A DNA stretch of 10,481 bases from Lachnospiraceae bacterium (GTDB taxonomy: Bacteria > Bacillota_A > Clostridia > Lachnospirales > Lachnospiraceae), in NCBI GenBank assembly GCA_017620055.1, contig JAFZRD010000182.1, positions 1 to 10,481 on the forward strand, written 5' to 3'. Positions 1 through 7,336 of this stretch are shown piece by piece. The notes beneath the pieces are model-generated. The model was not told the DNA's origin. It did no database searches and saw nothing but the letters and a program-made list of their open reading frames with translations. A program made the position numbers and the translations under genes. The stretch's first letter is position 1. The number at the start of each line of letters is the position of its first letter.

Positions 1-19
1 GGTCGATAAATGAAAAGGC

Positions 20-33
20 GTGATTTTCATCAC
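20..33. promoter_or_regulatory. CRP/FNR-like palindrome upstream of the small exported protein gene
   Basis: The sequence is GTGA, six bases, TCAC, followed by A. This matches the inner part of the TGTGA-N6-TCACA operator of CRP/FNR-family regulators, with the outer left T replaced by C. The same bases can form a hairpin (GTGAT 20-24 with ATCAC 29-33, loop TTTC). No T-run follows, so it does not look like an intrinsic terminator. It lies about 110 bases before the first start codon, a plausible activator position. A single short palindrome can occur by chance, so the call is tentative. Confidence 0.3.
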
Positions 34-66
34 ATAGTCACATCTGTCCGAAAAAATCATTTTTGC

Positions 67-104
67 TATAAAGTAATTGCCCGTTTTCTCCGATTAATTA
101 ATTA
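67..104 (+). promoter_or_regulatory. Possible promoter for the small exported protein, poorly resolved
   Basis: This A+T-rich stretch holds two weak candidates. TTGCCC at 77-82 is followed after 16 bases by TAATTA at 99-104. A TATAAA at 67-72 could be a -10 box but lacks a good -35 partner. Neither is a strong sigma-A match. Some promoter is expected between the window start and the gene at 143, but this exact placement is a guess. Confidence 0.25.
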
Positions 105-142
105 CAACAAGGAATTAGAGCCTGATACGGAGGAAACATATA

Positions 143-469
143 ATGAATAAAAGGATAATAACACACGGATTCATAATATCGGCAATAGTTATCGCAGCAT
201 TTATCGCGGCAGCATTTACTCCCGTTGAAACATACGCAAAGACATCAGATACAGGCGTCATTCAGAATCTCGCCAGGATCGATCACGAGAACGGGATGAA
301 CCGTTCAAGCGTTAAAATGATCCCCGATAACAATGTACCCCTGGCAGCGGTCCCTTCAGAGGCAGGCATTAACATGACGCTGATCCGGATCATCGTGGCT
401 GCATCCGCGATCATGTCGGGAATCGTTATCTATACCGATCTCAGGGACAAAAAAGGACAGCGCCGGTAA
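143..469 (+). CDS. Small exported membrane protein with sorting-signal-like C-terminus
   Basis: This 108-residue protein is of unknown function. Residues 1-32 look like a signal peptide: basic start (NKR), a hydrophobic core rich in I, A and V at about 10-25, and likely cleavage after TYA (A32). About 27 polar residues follow. Residues 59-71 read MIPDNNVPLAAVP and lead into SEAG, a hydrophobic segment at about 78-98 and a charged tail (RDKKGQRR). This order resembles LPxTG-type sorting signals of Lachnospiraceae surface proteins, where a PLA-type motif often precedes the LPxTG box. Here the box is degenerate (VPSEAG), so the protein may simply be a bitopic membrane protein. The start is supported by GGAGGA at 129-134, eight bases before the ATG. 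A strong terminator follows the gene, so it is probably monocistronic. Confidence 0.75.
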   Translation: MNKRIITHGFIISAIVIAAFIAAAFTPVETYAKTSDTGVIQNLARIDHENGMNRSSVKMIPDNNVPLAAVPSEAGINMTLIRIIVAASAIMSGIVIYTDLRDKKGQRR

Positions 470-508
470 GAATTCAGCCGTTTGGCGCGATATATAAAGA
501 AATGTTTC

Positions 509-535
509 AAAGCGGACAGCAATGTCCGCTTTTTT
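509..535 (+). terminator. Rho-independent terminator
   Basis: AGCGGACA (511-518) pairs perfectly with TGTCCGCT (523-530) around a GCAA tetraloop and is followed at once by a T-run (530-535). The flanking AA at 509-510 can extend the stem with T531-532. It lies about 40 bases after the stop of the small exported protein gene and separates it from the downstream gene run. Confidence 0.93.
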
Positions 536-569
536 GATATATTGCCTAGTAAAAATCACTCTCTTTTAG

Positions 570-575
570 TATAAT
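570..575 (+). promoter_or_regulatory. Likely -10 box of the promoter for the downstream gene run
   Basis: There is a perfect TATAAT in an A+T-rich stretch, after the terminator and about 30 bases before the exonuclease ATG. No good -35 box sits 16-18 bases upstream: TTGCCT at 542-547 is 22 bases away, which is too far. This suggests a promoter with a weak -35 element. It is the only strong candidate for transcription into the long run that follows. Confidence 0.6.
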
Positions 576-604
576 TATATAGATTATGCAACACGGAGAT
601 CAGG

Positions 605-1558
605 ATGCATTACATAGTTTTTGACCTTGAATGGAACCAGGCAGAGGGAAGGATCGGACACGAAGGCGGACTCCCTTTTGAGATAGTTGAGATAGGTGCG
701 GTCAAGCTTAACCGCAGGATGCAGATAGTAGACCGGTTTGAGGAGATCATCAAGCCCAAGATCTATCCCCGCATGCATTTCATGACAACGAAGATCATCC
801 AGCTCGATAAAGAGGATCTTGATAACGGAAAACCGTTTACCGAGGTAATGGAGCATTTCATGAAGTGGTGCGGCAGGAACTACAGGTTCTGTATCTGGGG
901 AACCCTTGATATAACCGAGCTTCAGAGAAATATGTGCTATTACGGGATGGATGAGCTGACCAATAAGCCGCTCCCGTATCTTGATGTGCAGAAGCTGTAC
1001 AGCCTCGCATATGAGGACGGGAAGATAAGAAGAGCCCTTGAGTATGCGGTCGATGAACTTGGCATCACAAAGGACGAGCCATTCCATAGGGCCAATAACG
1101 ATGCATACTACACGGCCAGGGTTCTTGAGAAGATACATAATGACCACATGGATGTGGAGAGCTATCTTTCATACGACCTGTTCATGTTGCCGCAGGATAA
1201 GCGTGACGAGGTCAAGGTAAAGTTCAAGACTTATTCCAAGTACATATCAAGAGAGTTCTCGGACAAGACAAAAGCGATGGAAGACAAGATGGTATCTTCC
1301 ACAAAATGCTGTGTATGCGGACGTGCGACCAAGAAAGCCATCAAATGGTTTTCCGTTAACGGGCGTCACTATTATTATGTGGGCATCTGCAAGAAGCACG
1401 GATATGTCAAGGCCAAGGTCAGGATGAAGAAAGCGGACGACGGCAATGTATTCGTGGTCAAGACCATGAAGATCATAGACGAAGACAGCGTCAACATGAT
1501 CAGGGAGAAGCAGGAGAAGCTCCGCGCCGCAAGAGCAGAGAGAAGACATAAAGAGTAA
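605..1558 (+). CDS. DEDDh 3'-5' exonuclease with C-terminal zinc ribbon (KapD/ERI-1-like)
   Basis: This is a 317-residue protein. The N-terminal half (about 1-180) is a DnaQ-like exonuclease fold: Exo I has D7 and E9 in VFDLEW, Exo II has D102 in WGTLD, and Exo III has H161 and D166 in HRANND, giving the full DEDDh set for two-metal 3'-5' hydrolysis of nucleic acid. The fold is closest to the KapD/ERI-1 type, so RNA trimming is plausible but the substrate is not shown. After a charged linker, residues 235-265 carry CxxC (C235, C238) and CxxH (C262, H265), a likely zinc ribbon. The C-terminus is strongly basic (R/K-rich 300-317), consistent with nucleic acid binding. GGAG at 595-598, six bases before the ATG, supports the start. 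It is the first gene of the run, five bases before trmB. Confidence 0.88.
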   Translation: MHYIVFDLEWNQAEGRIGHEGGLPFEIVEIGAVKLNRRMQIVDRFEEIIKPKIYPRMHFMTTKIIQLDKEDLDNGKPFTEVMEHFMKWCGRNYRFCIWGTLDITELQRNMCYYGMDELTNKPLPYLDVQKLYSLAYEDGKIRRALEYAVDELGITKDEPFHRANNDAYYTARVLEKIHNDHMDVESYLSYDLFMLPQDKRDEVKVKFKTYSKYISREFSDKTKAMEDKMVSSTKCCVCGRATKKAIKWFSVNGRHYYYVGICKKHGYVKAKVRMKKADDGNVFVVKTMKIIDEDSVNMIREKQEKLRAARAERRHKE

Positions 1559-1563
1559 GTACG

Positions 1564-2208
1564 ATGAGACTGAAGAATGTTCCCGGATCGCGGGAGGCGG
1601 TGGCGGACAGTGAATATGCGATAAACGATCCCGCGGCATATAAAGGCCGATGGGCAAAGGAGATATTCGGAAACTCCAATCCCATACACATAGAAGTAGG
1701 TATGGGCAAAGGCAAATTCATAACAACACTTGCCGCGCTAAACCCCGGGATCGATTATGTCGGTATAGAGAAATACTCGAGTGTTCTGATAAGGGCACTG
1801 GAGAAGATGGAGGCGGATCCGCTTCCGAACCTTAAGTTCATAAGGATGGATGCGGAGGAAATAGAATCGGTATTTTCCAAAGACGAGATCGACAGGATAT
1901 ATCTTAACTTCTCCGATCCGTGGCCGAAGGATCGGCATGCCAAGAGAAGACTTCCGTCCCGCAGGTTCCTTGAAAGGTTTGCGAATATCCTGACACCGGA
2001 CGGGATCATCGAATTCAAGACCGACAACAGACAGTTGTTTGAATTTGCACTCGAAGAGGCACCCGCTGCCGGATGGAGGATCATATCGTCAACGTTTGAT
2101 CTTCACAATGATCCGGCTATGAGCGAAGGAAACATCATGACGGAATACGAGGAGAAGTTTGCAGACCTCGGACATCCGATATGCAAATATATGATCACCC
2201 GGAAGTGA
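1564..2208 (+). CDS. trmB: tRNA (guanine-N7-)-methyltransferase
   Basis: TrmB uses S-adenosylmethionine to form 7-methylguanosine at position 46 in the variable loop of tRNAs. The 214-residue length is normal for the family. The SAM-binding motif I is IEVGMGKGKF at about 43-52, an acidic residue at E69 follows in VGIEKY, and D96 is in RMDAEE. The family hallmark FSDPWPK at 117-122 is followed by RHAKRR (124-129), and TDN at 153-155 and TEYEEKF at 193-199 are the C-terminal conserved blocks. The ATG lies five bases after the exonuclease stop. The ribosome binding site is weak (AAGAG-like sequence within the end of the upstream gene), suggesting translational coupling to it. Confidence 0.95.
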   Translation: MRLKNVPGSREAVADSEYAINDPAAYKGRWAKEIFGNSNPIHIEVGMGKGKFITTLAALNPGIDYVGIEKYSSVLIRALEKMEADPLPNLKFIRMDAEEIESVFSKDEIDRIYLNFSDPWPKDRHAKRRLPSRRFLERFANILTPDGIIEFKTDNRQLFEFALEEAPAAGWRIISSTFDLHNDPAMSEGNIMTEYEEKFADLGHPICKYMITRK

Positions 2209-2230
2209 TCAGGACAGGAAAGAAACATAC

Positions 2231-4024
2231 ATGAAAGAACTTGAATATCCTTTTGACGCAAGATATCTGATCAAGAAGAAAAAATCACTTAAGCGGGAAC
2301 TTCTGGCTGCGGATACAAAGTATATCGATAAGAAGATCGCGGTGCTCGGCGGGTCCACAACGCATGACATAGTCGCGATGCTTGAGCTGTTCCTGTTAAA
2401 CTTCGGTATCAGACCGTCATTCTACGAAAGCGAGTATAACCAGTTCTGGGAAGACGTCATGTTTGACAATCCGGAACTGAAGGAATTTGCACCGGACATA
2501 ATCTATATCCATACGACAAACCGCAACATCAAGGACCGTCCGAAGATCGGCATGTCGGAAGATGATGTGAATACCCTTCTCGAAGCCGAATACAAGCGGT
2601 TTCTGGCGATGTGGGAAAAGATTGAGAGCACATATCACTGTCCGGTGATCCAGAACAATTTCGAGTTCCCTTCGTACAGGATCCTCGGCAATGCCGACTG
2701 CTACAACATTTCGGGTACTGTCGGGTTCATAAATTCCCTTAATGCGAGGTTTGCGGCATATGCAAGGGAGCATAAGGATTTCTATATCGAGGACATCCAG
2801 TATCTGTCCGCATCATACGGACTGGACGCATGGTCGGATCCCCTGTACTGGCATATGTACAAATATGCTGTTTCCATGGAAGCGATCCCCACACTTTCCT
2901 ACAGTGTCTCATGCATAATCAAATCGATATACGGCAAGAACAAGAAAGCTTTAACGCTCGATCTGGACAATACTCTCTGGGGTGGTATCGTCGGCGATGA
3001 CGGTCCGGAGAATCTTGCTATCGGTCCCGAGACAAGCATGGGACAGGCATACAGTGAATTCCAGGAATACATTAAGAGCCACAAGGATATAGGCGTTATA
3101 CTGACTGTCGATTCGAAGAACGATCATGAGAATGCGATAGCGGGACTGAATCATCCCGATTCCACACTCAAAGAGGATGATTTTGTCGTGATCAAGGCAA
3201 ACTGGGACCCGAAGAGCAAGAACCTCGCGGATACGGCGGCAGAGCTTAACCTGCTTCCCGAAAGCTTCGTGTTCGTTGATGACAATCCCGCCGAACGGGA
3301 GATCATAAGGGCACAGGTTCCGGGCGTTGCCATTCCCGAGATCGGAAATGTGGAAAACTATATCCGTGCGATAGATCATGCGGGATATTTCGAAGTGACT
3401 AATCTGTCAGCCGATGACGCGAAGCGAAACGAGATGTACAAGGCTAACGCACAGCGCGCCGCGCTTGAAGCATCGTTCGCCGATTACGGACAGTATCTCG
3501 ATTCTCTTGAGATGACCGGTATCATCGATTCATTCGAGCCGGTACTTCTTGACAGGATCGCACAGCTTACCAACAAGAGCAATCAGTTCAATCTCACCAC
3601 AAAAAGATATTCACGGGCGGATATTGAAGAAGTTGCGGACTCTTCCGAGTATATCGACATATACGGAAAGCTCATCGACAAGTTCGGTGACAACGGTGTC
3701 GTATCGGTAGTGATCGGTCACATAAACGGTGTAGTTCTCGACATGGATCTGTGGATCATGAGCTGCCGTGTCCTGAAGCGAGACATGGAATTCGCGATGA
3801 TGGATTCACTTGCGGAAAGAGCGAAGGCAGCAGGCCTTAAGAAGATCATCGGATATTACTATCCCACTGCCAAGAACAACATGGTCAGGGATTTTTACGA
3901 CCGCATGGGATTTTCCAAGGCATCGGAAGATGCCGAGGGCAATACGACATGGGAGTTCGATCTGACGATACCGTACACAAATAAGAATACACATATTGAT
4001 GTTAAGAAAACCGGTAAGGAGTGA
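2231..4024 (+). CDS. FkbH-like protein (HAD-IIIC phosphatase with SGNH-like N-terminus and acyltransferase-like C-terminus)
   Basis: At 597 residues it has full FkbH-type length. Residues about 35-220 resemble the SGNH-like N-terminal domain (GGSTTHDIVAMLELF at 40-54). The HAD core has the nucleophile motif LDLDNTLWGG (D244, D246), motif II with S295 in VDSKND, K328 or K330, and motif IV FVDDNPAER (D350, D351). The C-terminal part has the family block MSCRVLKRDME at 510-520, including C512, then a GNAT-like stretch (YYPTAKNN, FYDRMGF). Characterised FkbH enzymes dephosphorylate 1,3-bisphosphoglycerate and transfer the glyceryl unit to an ACP as a thioester; the cysteine may take part. An ACP gene overlaps this gene's end, fitting that role. 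AGGAAAG at 2216-2222 sets the start. No polyketide synthase is in view, so the product and even the acyl unit are open. Confidence 0.88.
   Translation: MKELEYPFDARYLIKKKKSLKRELLAADTKYIDKKIAVLGGSTTHDIVAMLELFLLNFGIRPSFYESEYNQFWEDVMFDNPELKEFAPDIIYIHTTNRNIKDRPKIGMSEDDVNTLLEAEYKRFLAMWEKIESTYHCPVIQNNFEFPSYRILGNADCYNISGTVGFINSLNARFAAYAREHKDFYIEDIQYLSASYGLDAWSDPLYWHMYKYAVSMEAIPTLSYSVSCIIKSIYGKNKKALTLDLDNTLWGGIVGDDGPENLAIGPETSMGQAYSEFQEYIKSHKDIGVILTVDSKNDHENAIAGLNHPDSTLKEDDFVVIKANWDPKSKNLADTAAELNLLPESFVFVDDNPAEREIIRAQVPGVAIPEIGNVENYIRAIDHAGYFEVTNLSADDAKRNEMYKANAQRAALEASFADYGQYLDSLEMTGIIDSFEPVLLDRIAQLTNKSNQFNLTTKRYSRADIEEVADSSEYIDIYGKLIDKFGDNGVVSVVIGHINGVVLDMDLWIMSCRVLKRDMEFAMMDSLAERAKAAGLKKIIGYYYPTAKNNMVRDFYDRMGFSKASEDAEGNTTWEFDLTIPYTNKNTHIDVKKTGKE
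4016..4021 (+). promoter_or_regulatory. Ribosome binding site that decides the ACP start
   Basis: AAGGAG lies eight bases before the ATG at 4030, an ideal distance. A GTG at 4021, in the same frame and longer by three codons, overlaps this motif and would have no ribosome binding site of its own. The motif is inside the end of the FkbH-like gene, so the two genes are probably translationally coupled. Confidence 0.8.
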
Positions 4025-4029
4025 AGAAC

Positions 4030-4275
4030 ATGACAAGAGAAGAAGTATATGAACGTTTGAATGCCGTGTTCGCCGATGTATTCGACGATCCGGACCTGAA
4101 GGTGAACGACGAGACTACCGCTGCGGATGTGGAAGGATGGGACTCTCTTGTTCACATCACACTGATCGATTCCGTGGAAGAGGAATTCGATATCAGTTTT
4201 GACATGAAGACGATCGTTAAGCTCAAGAATGTCGGTGAAATGGTTGATGTTATAATGGATTGCAGAAAGGACTGA
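4030..4275 (+). CDS. Acyl carrier protein, stand-alone
   Basis: This 81-residue acidic protein has the phosphopantetheine attachment motif GWDSL; the serine is residue 39 counting from the ATG at 4030. The spacing of helices (VYERLNAVFADVF, then DSLVHITLIDSVEEEF, then MKTIVKLKNVGEMVDVI) fits the four-helix ACP fold. The ATG at 4030 is chosen over an in-frame GTG at 4021 because AAGGAG lies at the right distance. A carrier protein coupled to a FkbH-like gene usually receives the acyl (often glyceryl) unit from it. It is less likely to be the fatty-acid synthesis ACP, which normally sits with fab genes. The gene ends four bases before the phosphofructokinase start. Confidence 0.9.
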   Translation: MTREEVYERLNAVFADVFDDPDLKVNDETTAADVEGWDSLVHITLIDSVEEEFDISFDMKTIVKLKNVGEMVDVIMDCRKD

Positions 4276-4279
4276 TCAG

Positions 4280-5353
4280 ATGAAAAGAATCGGAATGCTC
4301 ACAAGCGGAGGAGATTGTCAGGCACTTAATGCCGCAATGAGAGGTGTGGTTAAATCTCTTGTCAACAGCAAGGAAGATGTGGAGATTTACGGATTCCTCA
4401 ACGGTTACAGAGGCCTTATCTACGGCGATTTCAAGATGCTCACGGGAAGGGATTTTGCAGGAATACTTACTGTCGGCGGAACTATCCTCGGCAGCAGCAG
4501 AACACCTTTCAAGACGATCAAGGATCCGGATGAGAACGGCCTTGATAAAGTGGAAGCGATGAAGCAGAACTATTACAAGCTTCGTCTCGACTGTATTGTT
4601 ATCCTCGGAGGAAACGGGACCCACAAGACAGCCAATCTTTTAAGGGAGGAAGGTCTTAACATCATCACGCTTCCGAAGACGATAGACAACGACCTTTACG
4701 GAACGGACATGACGTTCGGATTCCAGTCCGCGGTCGACATCGCAACGGAATGCATCGACTGCATCCACACGACAGCAGCTTCACACAGCCGTGTGTTCAT
4801 AGTGGAAGTTATGGGACACAAAGTAGGTTATCTTACACTTAACGCCGGAATGGCAGGCGGTGCCGATATAATCCTGATCCCCGAGATCCCTTATGATATC
4901 GACAAGGTCGTCAAAGCGATCAAACAGCGTGAGGAAAGAGGAAGCAGGTTCACGATCATCGCCGTTGCCGAAGGCGCGATCAGCAAGGAAGACGCAAAGC
5001 TTTCCAAGAAGGAATATGCCAAGAAGCTTGAGAAGATGCCTCATCCTTCGGTCTCATACGAGGTCGCTGCGGCGATCCAGGAGAGGACCGGACAGGAAGT
5101 CAGGGTTACGGTTCCCGGACATACCCAGAGAGGCGGAAGCCCTTGCCCTTACGACAGGGTATTCGCAAGCCGTCTCGGGGCGGAAGCGGGCAAGCTTATC
5201 CTTGAAGGCGAGTACGGATTCATGGTCGGATACCGCAACAGGGAGATCGTAAAGGTTCCCCTTGAAGACGTTGCGGGCAAGCTGAAGATGCTCGATCCCA
5301 ACGCAACGATCATCCAGGAAGCCAAAATGCTCGGAATAAGCTTTGGAGATTAA
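4280..5353 (+). CDS. pfkA: 6-phosphofructokinase, variant donor site (ATP probably, PPi possible)
   Basis: This enzyme phosphorylates fructose 6-phosphate to fructose 1,6-bisphosphate in glycolysis. At 357 residues it is longer than E. coli PfkA (320). Visible motifs are TSGGDCQALNAAMRG at 8-22, GGTILGSSRTPFK at 66-78, GGNGT at 110-114, PKTIDND at 132-138 (catalytic aspartate D136), SHSR at 168-171, VMGHKVG at 177-183, AEGA at 230-233 and GHTQRGGSP at 280-288. Compared with E. coli, the Mg-binding Asp103 is Asn112, Gly104 is kept (Gly113; PPi enzymes usually have Asp), Gly124 is Lys133 (as in PPi enzymes and trypanosomal ATP enzymes), and Arg171 is His180. The Gly/Lys combination points to ATP but is not decisive. 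AAAGGA at 4266-4271 inside the ACP gene serves the ATG, and the stop abuts dnaX. Confidence 0.92.
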   Translation: MKRIGMLTSGGDCQALNAAMRGVVKSLVNSKEDVEIYGFLNGYRGLIYGDFKMLTGRDFAGILTVGGTILGSSRTPFKTIKDPDENGLDKVEAMKQNYYKLRLDCIVILGGNGTHKTANLLREEGLNIITLPKTIDNDLYGTDMTFGFQSAVDIATECIDCIHTTAASHSRVFIVEVMGHKVGYLTLNAGMAGGADIILIPEIPYDIDKVVKAIKQREERGSRFTIIAVAEGAISKEDAKLSKKEYAKKLEKMPHPSVSYEVAAAIQERTGQEVRVTVPGHTQRGGSPCPYDRVFASRLGAEAGKLILEGEYGFMVGYRNREIVKVPLEDVAGKLKMLDPNATIIQEAKMLGISFGD

Positions 5354-6958
5354 ATGTCCTACATAGCACTTTACCGAAAATGGCGTCCGGACAATTTCGA
5401 CGAGATAAAAGGTCAGGACGCGATAGTAACCACATTACGCAATCAGATAGAGGCGAACAGGATAGGTCATGCTTATCTGTTCTGCGGAACGCGCGGCACG
5501 GGAAAGACCAGTGCCGCAAAAGTATTTGCAAAGGCAGTGAACTGCGAACATCCCGTTGAAGGTAATCCGTGCGGGGAATGTGAGAGCTGCAAAAGCATCG
5601 CCGCGGGAACAAGCCTTAATGTGATCGAAATGGATGCCGCTTCAAACAACGGTATCGACGATGCGAGACAGATCAAGGAGAGCGTCGCATATTCTCCGAC
5701 AAACGGCAAATACAAAGTCTACATCATCGACGAGGCGCACCAGATAACAAAGGATGCGTTCAATGCCCTTCTCAAGACGATGGAGGAGCCGCCGGAATAC
5801 GTTATCTTCATCCTTGCCACGACCGAGCCGCACAAGATACCCGTGACGATCCTGTCGAGATGTCAGAGGTATGATTTTAAGAGGATCGATACTGATACTC
5901 TTGAGAACAGGCTGAAAGAGGTGGCCTTAAGGGAAGAGATCAAGGTTGATGACAGGGCGATAAAGTATATCGCATCAAAGGCCGAAGGCGGAATGAGAGA
6001 TGCCCTGTCGCTTCTCGATCAGTGCTCGTCATTCTTTCTCGGGAAGGAGATTACTTATGAGCGCGCACTTGAAGTACTTGGCGCGGTTGATACTTCGGTG
6101 TTCTCGGTGTTCCTCAGGAGCCTGGCGGCCAGATCCGTTACGGACAGCATCAATCTGATCGATGAGATACTGGTACAGGGAAGGGATCTGACCCAGTTCA
6201 TCAATGATTTCATCTGGCATTTGAGAAACGTCCTTCTGGCAAGGTCTGCCAAAGATATCGCGGATATTGTCGATATAACAGCCGACAATCTTGCGCTTCT
6301 CAAAAAAGAAGCGGAGGCGATACCCGAGGAACAGTTACTTCGCTATATAAGGATATTTTCCGAACTGTCCAACGACCTTCGATTTGCGGTCCAAAAGAGA
6401 GTCCTGATCGAGATAACGATCATCAGGATATGCAGGCCGCAGATGCAGAAGGATCTTGAGTCGATAAGTGACCGCCTTAAGGTCATAGAGGATCTGATCG
6501 AGAAGGGTGATCTTACGAGGGCTTCCTACGAAGAGGGCGTGGAGAGGATCACGCCGAAGGAATCCGCCGATAAAAAGGAAACAAAGGAAAAAGCCAGGGA
6601 TGAAGCGATGAAGCTTCCGAAAGCAACACAGGAAGAACTTCGAAAGATCAATTCATCCTGGAAAGATATACTGAAGAAAATGCCGCAGATGTATATCGCG
6701 TGCCTCAACACAGCAGAGCTGTCGGTAAGACCGTCAGACGGAAAGCTTGTGATAAAGCTTATCGACGACACGATAATGTCATTGTGCGATGAGGATGATT
6801 TCAGGGAGGAGCTCGATAAAGCGTTTGCGGAAGTAATAGGAAAGGAAGTTGATTATGAACTCATCTCCGGAACAAAGGCGGAGGAAGAGGGACAGTATTT
6901 CCCGCCGGCATCCATGTTCGGTATGGAAGTGACCGTGGATGACGAAGAGTTCGAATAA
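5354..6958 (+). CDS. dnaX: DNA polymerase III gamma/tau subunit
   Basis: DnaX is the ATPase of the clamp loader that places the sliding clamp on primed DNA. The 534-residue protein has the AAA+ set in order: Walker A GTRGTGKTS at 45-53, a zinc module with C64, C73, C76 and C79, Walker B with DEAH at 126-129, sensor 1 ATTEPHKIP at 155-163, the arginine finger SRC at 168-170 and sensor 2 GGMRDALSLLDQ at 212-223. Domain III follows to about 365, then a charged linker (about 390-430) and a C-terminal domain that in tau would contact the polymerase. The start codon directly follows the phosphofructokinase stop, and GGAG at 5345-5348 lies five bases before it. No in-phase E. coli-type slippery site is seen, so only the full-length form is predicted. 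Confidence 0.97.
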   Translation: MSYIALYRKWRPDNFDEIKGQDAIVTTLRNQIEANRIGHAYLFCGTRGTGKTSAAKVFAKAVNCEHPVEGNPCGECESCKSIAAGTSLNVIEMDAASNNGIDDARQIKESVAYSPTNGKYKVYIIDEAHQITKDAFNALLKTMEEPPEYVIFILATTEPHKIPVTILSRCQRYDFKRIDTDTLENRLKEVALREEIKVDDRAIKYIASKAEGGMRDALSLLDQCSSFFLGKEITYERALEVLGAVDTSVFSVFLRSLAARSVTDSINLIDEILVQGRDLTQFINDFIWHLRNVLLARSAKDIADIVDITADNLALLKKEAEAIPEEQLLRYIRIFSELSNDLRFAVQKRVLIEITIIRICRPQMQKDLESISDRLKVIEDLIEKGDLTRASYEEGVERITPKESADKKETKEKARDEAMKLPKATQEELRKINSSWKDILKKMPQMYIACLNTAELSVRPSDGKLVIKLIDDTIMSLCDEDDFREELDKAFAEVIGKEVDYELISGTKAEEEGQYFPPASMFGMEVTVDDEEFE

Positions 6959-6991
6959 CAGGATCATAACTACAGAACAGGAGAAGATCAC

Positions 6992-7336
6992 ATGGCAAAA
7001 AGAGGCGGATTTCCCGGAGGCGGAATGCCCGGGAACATGGCAAATCTGATGAAACAGGCGCAGAAGATGCAGCGCCAGATGGAAGAGAACCAGAAGGAGC
7101 TCGAGGAAAAAGAGTTCACTGCGAAGGCCGGAGGCGGAGCGGTTGAGATCACCGTATCCGGAAAACGCGAGATCACGAAGGTGAAGCTTTCTGAAGAAGC
7201 GGTTGATCCCGATGATATCGAGACCCTTGAGGATCTTATAATGGCTGCAACAAACGAGGCTCTCCGGATGGTTGAGGAAGAGAGCTCGTCAAGCATGGGT
7301 AAACTGACAGGTGGACTCGGGGGAATAGGCTGGTAG
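6992..7336 (+). CDS. ybaB: YbaB/EbfC family nucleoid-associated DNA-binding protein
   Basis: This 114-residue protein matches the YbaB/EbfC family, small dimeric DNA-binding proteins almost always encoded between dnaX and recR. It has a glycine- and methionine-rich N-terminus (GGFPGGGMPGNMANLMKQAQ), a long amphipathic helix at about 16-42, then AGGGAVEITVSGKREITKV at 46-64, DIETLEDLIMAATNEAL at 75-91 and a glycine-rich end (GGLGGIGW). AGGAG at 6979-6983 with an eight-base spacer supports the ATG. It follows dnaX by 33 bases. Its exact role (nucleoid packing, a link to recombination) is not settled in the family. Confidence 0.95.
   Translation: MAKRGGFPGGGMPGNMANLMKQAQKMQRQMEENQKELEEKEFTAKAGGGAVEITVSGKREITKVKLSEEAVDPDDIETLEDLIMAATNEALRMVEEESSSSMGKLTGGLGGIGW

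Noticed and set aside
584..1147. 187-codon - strand open frame opposite the exonuclease gene
   Set aside because: It is antisense to a gene with complete catalytic motifs and shows no family features of its own.
4021..4029. GTG at 4021 as the ACP start
   Set aside because: It overlaps the AAGGAG motif that serves the ATG at 4030, leaving the GTG without a ribosome binding site.
6300..6310. AAAAAAG heptamer in dnaX as a programmed frameshift site for a short gamma form
   Set aside because: The codons here read CTC AAA AAA GAA, so the heptamer is in the wrong phase for A-AAA-AAG slippage, and the -1 frame does not stop soon afterwards.
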